A stretch of 64,000 bases of DNA from Cepaea nemoralis (GCA_014155875.1 JACEFZ010013499.1:351501-415500), one strand, 5' to 3'; positions 49,539 through 60,704 are shown, counted from the stretch's first letter. Program-made: numbers and translations. Notes: generated by a model not told the origin, from the letters alone.

Positions 49539-49727
49539 AAAGTAAAGTAAAGTAAAGTAAAGTAAAGTAAAGTAAAGTAAAGTAAAGTAAAGTAAAGCAG
49601 AGCAGAGCAGAGAAGAGAAGAGAAGAGACGAGAAGAGAAGAGAAGAGAAGAGAAGAGGAGAGAAGAGAAGAGAAGAGAAGAGAAGAGAAGAGAAGAGAAG
49701 AGAAGAGAAGAGAAGAGTAGAGAAGCT
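49539..49727. repeat. Pentanucleotide microsatellite (AGTAA then AGAGA)
   Basis: (agtaa)n changes into (agaga)n at about 49597, by way of a few agcag units. Confidence 0.95.
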
Positions 49728-49989
49728 GATATCTGAGTCTCTAACTTAGTTATACATGCGTCATAAAGACATCATGAGGAAAACAAGCTGGCGGGGTAAT
49801 AAATAAAAAATGGGAAATTATTCACAAACATCTGCACAGGAAATCATTATTTCATAGAAGAAGGAGATTTTCCCTAATAAAAGAATGAATAAAGCAATGT
49901 AAATATCACTAGACCACAAGACAGAAAAACAAATTGATTATGTATGTAATAGCAAGAAATTTCGCTCAACTCTACATTTTAAGTTAGTT

Positions 49990-50205
49990 TCATACTCTGT
50001 AAAGGACGGCACAGTCAACCTGATGCATTTTTTTTTTTTGCTGTTTGTGATCTCTTGGCAAGTTTACGTTCAGTAGTTTGCCATTGATTTCTAAACGGCC
50101 GGCACCAATACCATTTCATAAAAAACCAACGTAAGGTGGCAGCTGTGTTTCGAACGCGGTATGCGGGATTGCTGTAACTCCGTCGCCACGAAGCCAGCAA
50201 CTGTG
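49990..50205 (-). repeat. SINE B copy
   Basis: Minus strand: gtggcgacggagttacagca, then gcgttcgaaacacagctg, then caatggcaaactactgaacg, then aacttgccaagagatcaca, and an end with ctgtcctttacag-like pairing. Confidence 0.85.
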
Positions 50206-50379
50206 CTCAAAGTAACATTAAGTTGAAAGTTAAGATGTGCATAGCTTCCTACAAAATTAGAAACCAACAGAATGCAGGATATCTCAGGATACAGGAAATT
50301 AAGGAACCATTTGTGGTCAGTCTCTAATAATTAGATCCTGCAACATACAGTAGACAAAGTTAAAAACAAAAGTTGCATA

Positions 50380-50605
50380 TTCTTTACACGACGTAGCAGA
50401 CAACCCCAGCATTTTTTGCTGTTCGTGATTCCTGAGCAAGTTTAAGTTCAGTAGTTTGCCAATGCTTTCTGAACGACCGGTACCCATAGTATTTCATAAA
50501 TGAACCAGCGTAAGGCGGTCTGCTGCCAAATCGCTCACAACTGTGTTCCGAAAGCGGTATGTGGGATTATGAACTGCGTCCGTAACGCCTTCGCCACAAA
50601 GTTAA
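50380..50605 (-). repeat. SINE B copy
   Basis: Minus strand: gtggcgaaggcgttacggac, then gttcataatcccacatac, a diverged cggaacacagttg, a gaaagcattggcaaactact segment, and the 3' end. It abuts the mariner-type element. Confidence 0.85.
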
Positions 50606-50624
50606 GGCAGGCGAAATACAAGGG

Positions 50625-50905
50625 TAAGTCAATAAGGAAGTCACAAATGGTTGTAGAAAAATAATTACATATGATAACAACTTGAAAGCAGTTTATTTGT
50701 ATACATACATTGTCCCTTTATTTCTAAACATAATTTCCACCAACATTGATGCACTTAACCAATAGTTTTATCAGTTATTCCAAACTGACTGCATAAATCT
50801 GCGTGCCCTGTTTTCATTTACCTGCCATCCTACAGAACCGTGTGTCTTACTTCTTGACTCGCCCTCATAACTTTTTTCTACCCAACTATGCACCGCTTTA
50901 CTGGA
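50625..50905 (-). pseudogene. Mariner transposase fragment, left arm (N-terminal piece joined to C-terminal end)
   Basis: Minus strand reads SKAVHSWVEKSYEGESRSKT, resembling the end of the mariner N-terminal helix-turn-helix region. It is joined with little between to a C-terminal end (CINVGGNYV, with stops). The catalytic DDD core is missing, so this is an internally deleted copy. Confidence 0.7.
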
Positions 50906-50909
50906 AATC

Positions 50910-51268
50910 TCATCTCATCTCATCTCATCTCATCTAATCTCTTCATGTTCCTCTTGTACCTTACGATGTCGAAGTGAAGTATAAACAGTGGGAGAGTGCC
51001 CGCGTATGGGCTTCATGTATCGATATTCCCATGGACTCTGTTATTCCTTGCGTCCATCGTTTACGTGGTCGGCCTCTTCCTCTGCTTCCCTCTGGTCTGT
51101 ACATCATTGCTTGTTGTGGTATACTGTTAGTTGGTTTCCTACTTGCATGGCCAAACCATTTGACTTGCTGCCTTCTAATAAAATCTAGTGCAGCTATAAT
51201 CCCCACTTTAGTCCTGATTTCTTCATTCCTGATCTTATCGCTTCTTGATACATTGATTATTTGATACA
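50910..51268 (-). mobile_element. LINE C, 3' end with perfect 12-bp TSD
   Basis: TSD ttactggaaatc at 50898-50909 and 51269-51280. Minus-strand frame: RRQQVKWFGHASRKPTNSIP, then RPEGSRGRGRPRKRWTQGIT, ending FTSTS and stop about 30 nt before the (GAGAT)n tail. This is the best evidence for the LINE C boundaries and tail. It inserted after the mariner derivative formed. Confidence 0.93.
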
Positions 51269-51289
51269 TTACTGGAAATCGCTAGGGGC

Positions 51290-51469
51290 TAAGTCCACTG
51301 AAAAGCCACCTTGGCGGGAGATATTTCGCGAATGACGCTAAAGTTCAATGTGAAGTGAAAACGTGGTTTAGAAAACAGAGCACGCAGTTCTATGTAGCCG
51401 GTTTGGGAGAACTGATAAAACTATGGGATAAGTGCATCAATGTTGGTGGAAATTATGTTGAGAAATAAA
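51290..51469 (+). pseudogene. Mariner transposase C-terminus, right arm
   Basis: Plus frame reads LKSHLGGRYFANDAKVQCEV, then KTWFRKQSTQFYVAGLGEL, then LWDKCINVGGNYVEK and stop. This is the standard C-terminal end of mariner transposases (WFRKQ, FY, G-x-x-x-L, W-D-K-C, GGNYVEK). The DNA-binding and most catalytic parts are absent. Confidence 0.88.
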
Positions 51470-51569
51470 GGGGCAATGTATTATACAATTAAACTGGTTT
51501 CAAGTTGTTATCATATTTAGTTATTTTTCTACAGCCATTTGTGACTTACATATTAACTTACCCTGGTAG

Positions 51570-52229
51570 CAGCAGGTTAAGGCATTTGGAAGGTATAGAT
51601 GTCCTTGGCGAAAGAAAACAACGAGATAAAACATGGATAGTGCGTGACACTTTTAAAAAAATAGAAGAAAGGGGAAAAAAGGCCAGTTTAAACAATATTA
51701 AAAGTAGAGATGTTAAAGTCAGAGTTCACGCAAAGTACACAAAGCTTAACAAGTAAGTTGCTACGTGGATAAATGTGCCCCAAAAGACTCTATTCACGTA
51801 GCCTAGCAGAAGAGAGATAAGTAGCAAAGGCCTTTATAATATACCGCAAGGAAAACAACAGGTCTAAACATAATCATGTGATCATATCAAAAATAGTAAT
51901 GACAAAGTTGGCATCATCATTAAAGATAAAATCTATACATTATAGGATACATATTAGGATATATACTTTGCTTATAGGATCTTCTGATAAAACAGTCCAA
52001 AAAGATCCCACCGCTATCTAGCTTACAGAAGTGCATGCAGCTGGATGCCAATAATTAGAACCACGCAGATAGGACATTACGACAGCTGTCAACCTATTGA
52101 AGGATACTAAAGCCGCTGGCCCAGATGGTACGCCAGCAGAAGCTATTAACGATAATTTAAATACCTCATTCGAATTACAACACACATGAATATGCACAAA
52201 ATCTGAGAGACTTAAAAAAAAGATATGTA
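51570..52229 (+). pseudogene. LINE D: linker and RT start, decayed
   Basis: Reads DKTWIVRDTFKKIEERGKKA, then SLNNIKSRDVKVRVHAKYTK (51640-51750), the linker between endonuclease and RT in a LINE group common in marine invertebrates. After breaks it reads AVNLLKDTKAAGPDGTPAEA (near 52090), the start of RT. It ends at the LINE A copy at 52239. Motif-level assignment only. Confidence 0.7.
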
Positions 52230-52460
52230 GAATAGAGAATGTGGTCAACATAGAACAATTAGTATAATGAGTCACATCACAAAGATTGTGCTAAGAATTA
52301 TCATGCAAAGAGTGAGGAAGAAAATACAACCTGAAATAGGGGAAGAACAATGCGGGTTTGTAGAAGGAAAGGGTACAGTAAATGCTGTGTATATGCTGCG
52401 AACAGTTATTGAACGTGCTATAGAAGTAAACAAGGATATACATCTTTGCTTTATTGACTA

Positions 52461-52556
52461 CTAGCTGACCCGGCCCGGCTTCGCCCAGTCCCTGGTGGGG
52501 AGCATCTCATTTAATTCATATAAGTAGTCATATAAGTTCTCGTTCCCGTTACCGAC

Positions 52557-52595
<39 letters not shown>

Positions 52596-52699
52596 ATGTC
52601 TGTCTGTCTGTCTGACCCGGCCCGGCATTGCCCAGCTCCTGGTGTGGAGCATCTCATTTAATTCATATAAGTAGTCATATAAGTTCCCGTTCCCGACTA

Positions 52700-52778
<79 letters not shown>

Positions 52779-53401
52779 GTCTGCCTGACCCTGTCCGGCT
52801 TCGCCCAGTCCCTGGTGGGGAGCATCTCATTTAATTCATATAAGTAGTCATATAAGTTCTCATTAAATTCATACAACAAAAAAAGTAACTTAAAAGAATG
52901 TCCTTCCACACACCATCCATTATTTTTAATGAAAACGCTTTCTAATCACCTGCATGACTACAGTAACTTCTTAAGCAAATAAAGATGAGTTACAATGTTA
53001 TGAATTGTGCATTATTTTTATGAAAACTTTGAAAATGCCTTACAGATTGTATCATTATTTATTATAACTCATATGCCGGTACATAACTATGGACACAGAG
53101 TTTATAAATCTTTGAAAACGATGCCACAATATGACTATAAGTTATACAGAAAAGTTATGCCCCTTTAAATAACTTTTACGGAGTTAGGTCCCCTGAAATA
53201 TATGAAATTATAATGAAAAATGAAAAATGAAATAATACTGAGTAAGCAGGCGATTTCACACTAACAAAATATCACAGTTGGCAGCTCTGGAATGAAAGGA
53301 AGGCGTGTAGAAAATTTCATCTCAATCGGATGGGCCGTTCGCGAACACATAAAGGACATACATAGATACATACAGACGATCCTTTTTTATATATAAGAAG
53401 A
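52461..53401 (-). mobile_element. Non-autonomous Helitron, 941 bp
   Basis: On the minus strand it starts TCTTCTTATATATAAAA and ends GGGCCGGGTCAGCTAG. It sits exactly between A and T with no TSD, the Helitron insertion rule (5' TC, 3' CTAG, A^T target). LINE A copies elsewhere give the unbroken site gactatacaaagg. A GC-rich self-complementary ccggcccgg lies just inside the CTAG end, where a hairpin is expected. No Rep/helicase coding is present. Its 3' terminal segment occurs three times (see findings). Confidence 0.92.
52560..52786. repeat. (TGTC)n tracts inside the Helitron
   Basis: Two tracts (about 52556-52614 and 52700-52785) lie between the three copies of the Helitron terminal segment. 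Confidence 0.95.
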
Positions 53402-54464
53402 TACAAAGGCTTTTGATAGAGTTAGACATGTCAGCACGGTGGCTATGCTTGCAGATCTACAAATTGATGGGAAAGACATTAGACTTATAAAAAATATATA
53501 TTGGAAACAACAAGCTGCAATAAGGATTGATAATAAAGTGGGACAGTATCAGCCAATTAAAAGAGGTGTTAGGCAGGGATGTGTGATGTCTCCAGATCTT
53601 TTTTCCCTATACACTGAAAATATTTTCAGAAATGTAGAGGATATAAATGGAATCAGCATTGGAGGACGAAACATCAATAACATTAGATATGCAGATGATA
53701 CAGTATTAATTGCAGACAATGCGCAGGACCTGCAACAATTAGTAGATGCGGTTGTTGTACACAGTGAGCAACTGGGGTTAGAATTAGATTGTAAAAACAC
53801 TCAGGTTATGGTCGTCAGTAGGAAGGAAGAAGTGCCACAATGTAATATACAAGTAAATGGAAATATTCTTCAACAAGTGAATCGGTACAATTATCTTGGA
53901 ACAGTCATAACATCTGATGGGAGATGCCTTGAAGAGATTAGAACAAGAATCGCCATGGCGAAAGTAGCCTTTAGCAAGATAAAAAACATTCTGACCAATA
54001 AAAAGATGTCAATTGAAACGAGAAAAAGAGTGTTGAGAGGATACATAGAGCCTGTTCTTTTGTATGGATGTGAAACTTGGACAATGGGCAGTCAAGCTGA
54101 AAAACATCTGATGGCTGCAGAAATGTGGTTTCTGAGGAAAATGCAAAGAATACCATGGACAGACAGAAAAACCAATGACCAAGTACTACAGGAGACAAAT
54201 GACAATCGTAAACTGATTAGAGAAATTAGACGTAGACAGTCAACATTTTTTGGACATGTTATGAGAAGAAATGGGTTGGAGAACTTGGTGACAACTGGCA
54301 AGATCGAAGGAAACAGACCAAGAGGCAGACCGAGAGGAAAATACCTGGATGGCTTGGCCACATGGCATGGACGAGACAGGAACACTGAGCTGATCCACGA
54401 CACTGGTGATCGAGTGAAATGGCGAGTCATGACCGCCCACGCTTTCCGGCATGGCACATGATTG
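53402..54464 (+). CDS. LINE A copy 4 RT, C-terminal two thirds (open)
   Basis: Open from TKAFDRV across GVRQGCVMSPDLFSLY, YADDTVLIADN, YLGTVITSDG, YGCETWTM, RIPWTDRKTNDQV and RGRPRGKYLDG to the stop in the tail. The longest ATG-started frame is 53439-54461 (340 codons). It is separated from its N-terminal part by the Helitron, so it is not functional as a gene. It differs from the 2680-4797 copy by few residues. Confidence 0.9.
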
Positions 54465-54539
54465 ATTGATTGAGAATAGAGAGGAGAATATCTGCTAATG
54501 TTGCCCTAGAAAGGAGAACCACACGAGTATGAAAATTAT

Positions 54540-56180
54540 AGAGTATCAATGCCATATCCTGATATTGTACACTCTGCTAGGCAGTATCCTGACCATATCT
54601 TACTGTTGTACATTCTGCTAGACAGTATCCTGATCATATCTTGATGTTGTACAATTTGCTGGCAGTATCCTGACCATATCTTGTTGTTGTACAATTTGCT
54701 GGCAGTATCCTGATAATATCTTGTTGTTGTACAATTTGCTGGCAGTATGCTGACCATATCTTGTTGTTGTACATTCTACTAGGCTGTATCCTGACCATAT
54801 CTTGTTGTTGTACAATTTGCTGGCAGTATCCTGATCATATCTTGTTGTTGTACAATTTGCTGGCAGTATCCTGACCATATCTTGTTGTTGTACATTCTGC
54901 TAGACTGTATCCTGACCATATCTTGTGTTGTACATTCTGCTAGACTGTATCCTGACCATATCTTGTTGTTGTACATTCTGCTAGACTGTATCCTGACCAT
55001 ATCTTGTTGTTACATTCTGCTAGACTGTATCCCTGACCATATCTTGTGTTGTACATTCTGCTAGACTGTATCCTGACCATATCTTGTTGTTGTACATTCT
55101 GCTAGACTGTATCCTGACCATATCTTGTGTTGTACATTCTGCTAGACTGTATCCTGACCATATCTTGTTGTTGTACATTCTGCTAGACTGTATCCTGACC
55201 ATATCTTGTTGTTGTACATTCTGCTAGACTGTATCCTGACCATATCTTGTTGTTGTACATTCTGCTAGACTGTATCCTGACCATATCTTGTTGTTGTACA
55301 TTCTGCTAGACTGTATCCTGACCATATCTTGTTGTTGTACATTCTACTAGACAGTTACCTGACCATATCCTGTTGTTGTACATTATACTTGGCTGTATCC
55401 TGACCATATCTTGTTGTTGTACATTCTACTTGGCTGTACCCTGACCATATCTTGTTGTTGTGCAATTTACTAGTCTGTATCCTGACCATATCTTGTTGTT
55501 GTACATTCTACTAGGCTGTATCCTGACCATATCTTGATGTTGTACATTCTACTAGGCTGTATCCTGACCATATCTTGTTGTTGTACATTCTACTAGGCTG
55601 TATCCTGACCATATCTTGATGTTGTACATTCTACTAGGCTGTATCCTGACCATATCTTGTTGTTGTATATTCTACTAGGGTGTATCCTGACCATATCTTG
55701 TTGTTGTAAAATGTACTAGTCTGTATCCTGACCATATCTTGTTGTACATTCTACTAGGCTGTATCCTGACCATATCTTGTTGTTGTACATTCTACTAGGC
55801 TGTATCCTGACCATATCTTGTTGTTGTACAATTTACTAGTCTGTATCCTGACCATATCTTGTTGTTGTACATTCTACTAGGCTGTATCCTGACCATATCT
55901 TGTTGTTGTACAATTTACTAGTCTGTATCCTGACCATATCTTGTTGTTGTACATTCTACTAGGCTGTATCCTGACCATATCTTGATGTTGTACATTCTAC
56001 TAGGCTGTATCCTTACCATATCTTGTTGTTGTAAAATTTACTAGTCTGTATCCTGACCATATCTTGTTGTACATTCTACTAGGCTGTATCCTGACCATAT
56101 CTTGTTGTTGTACATTCTACTAGGCTGTATCCTGACCATATCTTGTTGTTGTACAATTTACTAGGCTGTATCCTGACCAT
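54540..56180. repeat. Minisatellite, about 41-bp unit
   Basis: About 40 units containing gtatcctgaccatatcttgt and tgttgtacattctgctagac, with subtypes (acaatttgctggc, ctactaggc, atttactagtc) in runs. The 60-86 codon frames within are repeat translation. Confidence 0.95.
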
Positions 56181-56350
56181 ATCTGATGCGATCTTGTAAG
56201 GAAAATACACTGGCAACGGATAGTATGTATATTGAGAAAACCTGAAAATAACATAACTAGACAGGCGCTTGTCTGTAATCAACAAGGCCAAGGACATAGA
56301 GGGAAGACTAAACAAACATGGAGAGGAGAAGTAAAACGGAGATGGATAAG

Positions 56351-56652
56351 TTTTTTTTTTTTTTTTAGCGCTCGTTCGCTTTGAACTCAAGCGTAGTCCA
56401 TACACACTACTTCTAGTAGTGCTGGACTGAATTTTGGGCGTGGATTAGCTTTCCCTATTAACATTGTCTCTCGCCTTCAGGCGAACCCACGCCGGCTTCA
56501 ATGGCACTTGTAATTGACGTCCCCAAGTCAAGGACGACAGGTCAGCATTTTAGTCCAGCTGTTCGGTGTAGGGGTTGAACCCCTTACCTCGGCACCAGCA
56601 CAACGGAATGTTAAGAACAATCACTCTTATCCATTAGGCCATGCTGACCTGC
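56351..56652 (-). repeat. SINE A, full-length copy
   Basis: Minus strand starts aggtcagcatggcctaatgg, then ataagagtga. This is close to the tRNA-Arg A-box region. Then aggggttcaacccctac (B box), a shared body, an end gttcaaagcgaacgag, and an A16 tail. Confidence 0.9.
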
Positions 56653-56799
56653 GGAGATTGATATTACGGAAAGGGCATTGCGGGAGCGACAGGCAATAGC
56701 AAAATAGAGGACGGTTTGACGTGGGCTGGGTGTTGTTCTATGTTCCAATGGGGGTTAAATGGCAGGAGAGGAAGACAAGAAACGATATAAAACGAATCA

Positions 56800-57025
56800 A
56801 TGAGGTAACGGGTTCAGCCCTCTACACTGGTCAGCTGGACTAATTGTTGACTTCTCGTCCTTGACTTTGGGTCGTAAATTACAAGTACATCAGAAGTCGG
56901 GGTGGATTCGCCTGATGGCGAGAGACACTGGTAATAGGGAAAGCTAATCCACACTCATAAATCACGTCAAGTGCATGAGAATTGTATATGGACTTTACTC
57001 GACTTCAAGTAAAGCTGAACACATT
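56800..57025 (+). repeat. SINE A, 5'-truncated copy
   Basis: Starts at the B box (aacgggttcagccctctac) and continues with gtcagctggactaattgttg and gcgagagacactggtaatag. Confidence 0.85.
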
Positions 57026-58050
57026 TAAAGGCAATACAGGACTTCGACAAGACCAATTTGAGAACCGCTGAAATAGAGCAACCAAAAACCACTGGGACCC
57101 CCAGAAACAAGGGCAGACAATTTAAGAGTCACATGGGAGGGGGTGATGTAAGGAGAGGGTAGACGTGGTGAAGCAGACGTCAGATCATACCATCAACAAC
57201 TCTCAAGATGGGTCTAATGTTCAAGTAATCTGACTAGAAAATTCACGAAAAGGAGGAGCACACAAGAAAAAACGAAATGAAATTTAGAAGACAGAAGAGT
57301 CGTAAGAGCAGCAGCTAGTGAGTGTGCCGAATTGCAGGGGTGTCCTCACGATGATTTATGTCGCCGTCTTGAGGAAACTGAAATGAAACCAGGGGAAGTT
57401 TTATGGGGCGACTAGAAATTTTATAGGTATATTTTTATATGCCGGACAGGAATTGGGGTGTCTGGTGAATGGCTTTATTGGAGCGATTTTAGAACAATGA
57501 TCTTTATAAAGATGTATAAGGTGAAGACTGGTGGAGATAGATTGAATAACACACTTTGTTTCGATAGAGGCAGCTATACTGTGCAGATTCGGTAATGTAC
57601 TTGAGTACCAAGGGGAAGTAATTTGATGAGGATTCAACGATATACTTGTGTCTCTGAGGGGAGACAAGCGATGTAGATTCAACAGTATACCTATGTATAA
57701 AGCTGGAACATTATGTGGTGTATTCGGCAATAGATCTGTGCCTCATAAATTGGTTTTGTTTGAACAATGATCTCTGCAGTGACGTATATACAGGATATGT
57801 GTGAAATAGATTAAATAACGTATTCTGTGCGCTGTGCTATGCGGCTTGTACAATATACGTTGTTTTTATAGAGGAAACTAAACGTGGTTAATTAAAAAAG
57901 TTGTGTCTGTTTCCTGAAGTTATACTAAGTCAGCTGTGACCTATTTTCTTTTTTAAGTTTCCGGTCTAAAGAAGACGGCGAAGGGTACTTTCCAGTTTGG
58001 GTAAAAGATATAAAAAGACCCACATCTTCTGTCGGAGGTTGGTTGAGTTG
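57026..58050. other. Unidentified sequence with degenerate repeats at 57560-57760
   Basis: 57560-57760 has repeated phrases such as gattcaacgatatactt and gattcaacagtatacct that also occur at 60440-60620, on the far side of the LINE I copies. The 109-codon minus frame (57730-57401) has an ILLNLH motif that reflects this repeat. No gene is supported. Confidence 0.5.
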
Positions 58051-58063
58051 AGTTGAGCTAAGG

Positions 58064-58440
58064 ACCGACATCACTGCACTCAGGACATTCTCATGCGCTC
58101 TCAGTCCCCTTCACTCAACAGTCAACGAAGAGTCATATTGCTAATCGTTCCCACCGCTATCTGATTAAAAGTTCTCCTGAATCTCTCAGGTTTGAGATTC
58201 AGGACCCCTGACGATTCCCCGCAATCTCATTCTTTCCTACATACGGGTTCTCAGTCTGTTCCTCCGTCCTTCTCCACCTGGTCCCTATTAGGTGCACGAC
58301 CGACCTCTCCCTTGTCCATAGGTAATATACCATCAAGAGGTGCATTCTCTGCCAGTCCTATCAGTCTGTTCATTAGGAGGTGTGGGCAGAGAGCCTTCCA
58401 TATTCACAAGAAAACATGCGCCAGATGTACATACCCAAGC
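58064..58440 (-). pseudogene. LINE I, 3' end fragment
   Basis: Minus strand ends ECPECSDVGP and stop TAG, followed at once by a CTCAA-type tail (58043-58064). Upstream it matches the RNase H end of the 48847-49240 copy with many changes. 5'-truncated. Confidence 0.75.
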
Positions 58441-58649
58441 CCACGCTTAAGGCACCATAATTGATCGAAGAGGGCTCAGAGGAGGAAGACAACTGTTACA
58501 GGAAGAATGCGTCACCTGAAAGTTGTCTTCAGGAGATTCAGAAATGGTTCCCGTGAGGGTACTGTGCCGAAGCCAAGAAACAAGGCTGTAGCTCCTAGCT
58601 TCATCTGCTGTTGCCACCAAATAAACATTTGTTGAAGTCTTTAATCTGA

Positions 58650-60330
58650 AGCATACGGAACATACCCATGTGTGCTCCTTCCTCATCTTCAACAGCCAGC
58701 GAAGAGTCCAAATACTAATGGTACCATTTGCAGTCTGGCTATGTGTCCACCGTGACCTTTCCTCGGAGTACTGAGTGTCGGCGAAATTTTCTCATCACTC
58801 CCTGAAAGTCAGGGAGTGATGTATCTGTTGCTTGCTTGCTTGCTTGTGTTCGCTGGCTGTGAACTCCAGCGCGAAGTTCTGTATGTCGGATGAAGGCATC
58901 CTGTTGTCCAACATCAGTGTGATGTCATGCAGGACCTGAGGTTTGCGTGAGTACCCGTTGTCCGATGTCTGGCTTACTGGTGTGCAGACTGGTGGAGACG
59001 CCGTGCAGGCAGACACTCTCCAACTTCGGAGGATTCAACGATCCTACTGACTTTAGCCAGGACCCCAAAGGGACCTGTTGCCCAGGACGCTCAGCGGGGA
59101 CGCGTCAATAGGTCTTGGCCAGTATAGAACCCAGCCCTGGTGCCTTGGAAACACCTCTGCGTCCCATGTATCTGTTCATCCAGGCTATACACACGATCCA
59201 GACGTGTCAGGACAGGCCAAACCACATCTGTGTGAGCATGTCCCAATACCCCACCTAACGGTGCAGACCCAGCCAGTCTCTCCATCTGCTCGTTTCCCAC
59301 CACACTAGCATGTCCTGGTGAAAAGATTCAACAGATGCTCCATATCTTTGACTTTGTTTTATTGAAGCATTCCACTATGTCAAAATCGTGCCTGTCTTCA
59401 CCTTTTCCAACATGCTCTGCGAGTCCGTTACAATCACCGCATATGCGTGTTGTCTGTCCTCCATCCAGAGGAAAACACCGTGACTGCCTCCACCTCCATT
59501 CATAAGTTAGATGTCGCGGTATCATATGCCAGGCTCTCCTGCACTAAACGCCGTCTGTTACCTTTCGCCATGAACTATAGGTACTTATTTTGCCTTTTGG
59601 CGCAGAGCTATCAGTGTATATGATTATATCACCTAGGCGCGAATTATCGTAAATCAATTTTTCCACTTCCCATTCAGCGCAGCCTAACGGCTAATCCCTG
59701 AACTCCCGGTTCAATGTAATTATGACCCTGCACATGCCTGACCTTTCCTCTGGCATTCGAACCCACTCCACTCCCAATGTTCTCAAACATGCACTCTTCT
59801 CTGAGTGTATCCTCTGCTTGAACCAATGGTGATTTTTTTCCTCTTTTCAGTTTGTGGCCGTAACTGTATCCAATGCTTCATGCAGGGTGCTTTCCTTGTC
59901 TCCAGCCACTGAGAGATATGATTTAGCCTGCAGTACCTAGAGCCTGTCCGCAATTGTTGGTAAAGCTAGGATGTATTTCATACATACTACTGGCGTGTCC
60001 CTTGTGAATCCCAGTATCAACTTTTAGCTTTATTCTGTATGCGCTCTAGTTTCACCAGCTGACCCTTTGACACTGAGCAATCCTAAACCATACTGATAGA
60101 ATCAGATGTTAATAGAGTATGCACTACATTCTTTTCTGCATGTCCATTGCTGCCCATGATCTTCAGCGCACCAAGTCCCTTCTAAGATCTCATAACTCGT
60201 TCCACGCGATCCTTGAACGACAGGCTTCTGTCAAAAGTGATTCCCAAGTATCTCAGCCTATTCTTTCTGTTAATTTGCCAGCGAGGTCCATGAACCTAGG
60301 CGGACAGCAACCATAGGAGAGTGCATGGTA
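58650..60330 (-). pseudogene. LINE I, RT thumb and RNase H, decayed, split by a retroposon
   Basis: RT thumb end near 60250: LRYLGITFDRSLSFKDRVER. RNase H pieces: IIYTDSSAPKGK (about 59620, first Asp), MEVEAVTVFLWMEDRQ (Glu), AVIVTDSQSMLEKVKTG (second Asp), then VVGNEQMERLAGSAPLGG (59303 downward). The frames are broken many times. The 337-bp retroposon sits at 58829-59165. The order matches the 5450-6737 relic. Confidence 0.78.
58829..59165 (-). mobile_element. 337-bp retroposon with AAGC-type tail, copy 2
   Basis: TSD atgtatctgt (58819-58828, 59166-59175), 10 bp and perfect. It has the same 5' end (gggacgcagagg) and tail as 42742-43079, with about 10% divergence. Confidence 0.9.
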
Positions 60331-60439
60331 ACTATTATATGGTATCCAATTCAACACACAGGGGCTAACACCCTTCTCCTCAAGGTTGGCATATTAATAT
60401 AACTTTTTTCTATCACGGGAGGTAAACGGTTTACATTCA

Positions 60440-60620
60440 ACAATTTTCGTGTGTCTGTCGAATGAGATAAACATTGTAGGTTCAACAATATACCAACGTG
60501 AACAGGGGAAATTATGTGTGCTACATTCCGCGATAAACAATGCAGGTTCAACAATATACCCTTGTGAACAGGGAAAATTATATGTGCAACATTCCGCGAT
60601 AATTGTTTATGTGAGCTCTC
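60440..60620. repeat. Two-copy tandem repeat of about 75 bp
   Basis: aggttcaacaatataccaac, then gtgaacaggggaaattatgt, then gcaacattccgcgat, repeated. Related phrases are at 57560-57760. Confidence 0.8.
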
Positions 60621-60704
60621 ATTGGCAAAGTGACGTGTGAAGCATCGATGCACGGGGCGTGATGAAGAATATAGCTATTCGTATATTAATATGTCAGGTA
60701 GCTT

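Larger units (their letters stand above)
50619..51566. mobile_element. Palindromic mariner-type element, split by LINE C
   Basis: The ends caagggtaagtcaataagga and ccagggtaagttaatatgta (inverted) match at 28 of 32 positions, and TA flanks both sides (50617-50618, 51567-51568). This is the Tc1/mariner target duplication. Each half carries a transposase 3' end pointing outward, so the arms pair for about 140 bp. Without the LINE and one TSD copy it is about 577 bp. Confidence 0.85.
52239..54473 (+). mobile_element. LINE A copy 4, split by a Helitron
   Basis: Flanked by the perfect 9-bp TSD gaatagaga (52230-52238, 54474-54482). It begins inside RT (IMSHITKIVLRIIMQRVRK) and runs to the TTGA tail. 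The Helitron lies at 52461-53401. Confidence 0.93.

Noticed and set aside
57401..57730. 109-codon minus-strand ORF
   Set aside because: Its ILLNLH motifs recur in the repeat at 60.5 kb, so the frame reflects a degenerate tandem repeat.
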